Source of the DNA: Dysgonamonadaceae bacterium
GTDB lineage: Bacteria > Bacteroidota > Bacteroidia > Bacteroidales > Azobacteroidaceae
Assembly (NCBI GenBank): GCA_031267385.1
Contig: JAIRZF010000082.1
Coordinates: forward strand, 1 to 35,892
Reading direction: 5' to 3'
Length of the DNA: 35,892 bases
Position 1 is the first letter of the stretch; each line of letters starts with the position of its first letter. Of the stretch, positions 35,167 through 35,892 are shown one piece after another. The position numbers and the translations under genes were made by a program. The notes under the pieces are model-generated. The model saw nothing but the letters and a program-made list of their open reading frames with translations, had not been told where the DNA came from and searched no databases.

Positions 35167-35892
35167 ATGAAAAATTTACCGATAGGAATACAGTCGTTTG
35201 AAAAATTGCGGGAAAGCGACAACCTTTATGTGGACAAAACAAAAGAAATCCACGAAATAATTACAGCCGGAAGCGTCTATTTCCTTTCCCGTCCGCGCCG
35301 CTTCGGAAAATCCTTGCTGATAAGTACGATGGAAGCAATTTTCAAGGGAAAGAAAGAACTGTTTGAAGGACTTTACATCTACGATAAGTGGGACTGGTCG
35401 CAACAGTTTCCGGTTATCCGGATAGACTGGACGCTGATAGACCATTCTACACCGGAAAAAATGGAAAACAGCCTGACTTCTTACTTAAAAGAGATTGCTC
35501 AATATCAGCAGATTGCTTTGGCTTCTCAATCCGCTCCGGACTGTTTTAGGGAGCTAATTCGAGCCTTGCACAACCAAACCGGACAAAAAGTGGTCGTCCT
35601 GATTGACGAATACGACAAGCCGGTCACCAGTCACCTGTTCGATTCCCTGCTGGATGTTATCCGGACAGCCGTGCACGATTTCTATCAGGTAATGAAAGGC
35701 TCGGACGAGCATTTGCGCTTTATTTTCCTGACCGGAGTTTCCAAGTTTTCCGGCCTGTCTATTTTTTCGGCGCTGAACAATCTAAACGATATTACCCTGC
35801 ATAAACGCTACGCCTCAATATGCGGATATACGCAGGAAGAACTGGAAAGCAACTTTTCCGGATATATCGACAGCGCGGCCGAAAGTCTGGAG
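35167..35892 (+). CDS. AAA-ATPase-like / PD-(D/E)XK-nuclease-like protein (3' end outside window)
   Basis: The first 242 residues are present and the frame is open to the window edge. The start MKNLPIGIQSFEKLRESDNLYVDKT is written here in part; it is the signature opening of the AAA-ATPase_like family. A Walker A-like RPRRFGKS (42-49) and Walker B VVVLIDEYDKP (142-152) follow, then the FLTGVSKFS sensor-like segment. Full-length members have about 500-580 residues with a C-terminal PD-(D/E)XK nuclease-like domain. They occur in many copies in Bacteroidota genomes, sometimes as mobile or expanded families. Function is unknown. The ATG overlaps the stop of a four-codon upstream frame (35156-35170). 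Confidence 0.88.
   Translation, partial: MKNLPIGIQSFEKLRESDNLYVDKTKEIHEIITAGSVYFLSRPRRFGKSLLISTMEAIFKGKKELFEGLYIYDKWDWSQQFPVIRIDWTLIDHSTPEKMENSLTSYLKEIAQYQQIALASQSAPDCFRELIRALHNQTGQKVVVLIDEYDKPVTSHLFDSLLDVIRTAVHDFYQVMKGSDEHLRFIFLTGVSKFSGLSIFSALNNLNDITLHKRYASICGYTQEELESNFSGYIDSAAESLE

Noticed and set aside
35156-35170. Four-codon mini-ORF before the AAA-ATPase gene as another member of the overlapping-stop leader
   Set aside because: The sequence differs from the AAATTATGTACRTATG motif, and any ATGAAA start gives an overlapping TGA in the next frame by chance.

Overview
The window looks like a chromosomal segment of a Bacteroidota bacterium, most likely order Bacteroidales. The support is a SusC/SusD pair, promoters of the phylum-specific type (TTTG, 19-20 nt, TAnnTTTG), AT-rich start-site leaders without clear Shine-Dalgarno sequences, signal peptides ending in -AQ, and a typical core gene set. 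I cannot assign a genus from sequence alone.

Layout, left to right. (1) 1-2447, minus strand: a coiled-coil protein, zapA, a possible structured RNA, rny (RNase Y), then a heptamer-repeat hairpin and the first 13 codons of hisH. (2) 2513-3829, minus: ugd (UDP-glucose 6-dehydrogenase), with a long stem-loop in its leader. (3) 3933-13020, minus: a tripartite efflux locus read in the order membrane-fusion lipoprotein, RND permease, TolC-like outer-membrane factor, second RND permease. A repeat element fills the gap before the last gene. (4) 13090-18026, minus: an ECF sigma factor overlapping its zinc-finger anti-sigma gene, then three secreted beta-propeller proteins (two clearly paralogous) and a truncated lipoprotein remnant. 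(5) 18082-20382, minus: a GNAT acetyltransferase, a probable stand-alone structured RNA with its own promoter and terminator, and a beta-CASP metallo-beta-lactamase nuclease. (6) 20533-24739, minus: an isolated FecCD-type permease, another repeat element and a secreted GH2 beta-galactosidase. (7) 24874-34888, plus: mannonate dehydratase, a ThuA-domain protein, a Tat-exported Gfo/Idh/MocA oxidoreductase and a DUF6807 protein, then a terminator, then SusC and SusD. (8) 35167-end, plus: the start of an AAA-ATPase-like gene that runs off the window.

Region 7 with the divergent beta-galactosidase reads as a glycan-utilisation locus. SusCD would bind and import oligosaccharide, secreted LacZ-type and oxidoreductase enzymes would process it, and UxuA would handle a hexuronate breakdown product. 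The substrate is not determined by the sequence. Region 4 looks like a sigma/anti-sigma envelope signalling unit whose operon encodes surface or periplasmic propellers.

The least ordinary features are non-coding. Three hairpin elements are built from 7-bp ACGTTWT units around a shared 12-nt core, and each almost exactly fills the gap between a stop codon and the next start codon; a related heptamer array fills a fourth gap. An approximately 250-nt RNA candidate has nested helices. An uninterrupted (AC)23 tract in a coding sequence makes the C-terminus slippage-dependent. A repeated start-site leader contains a three-codon mini-ORF whose stop overlaps the gene's start codon.
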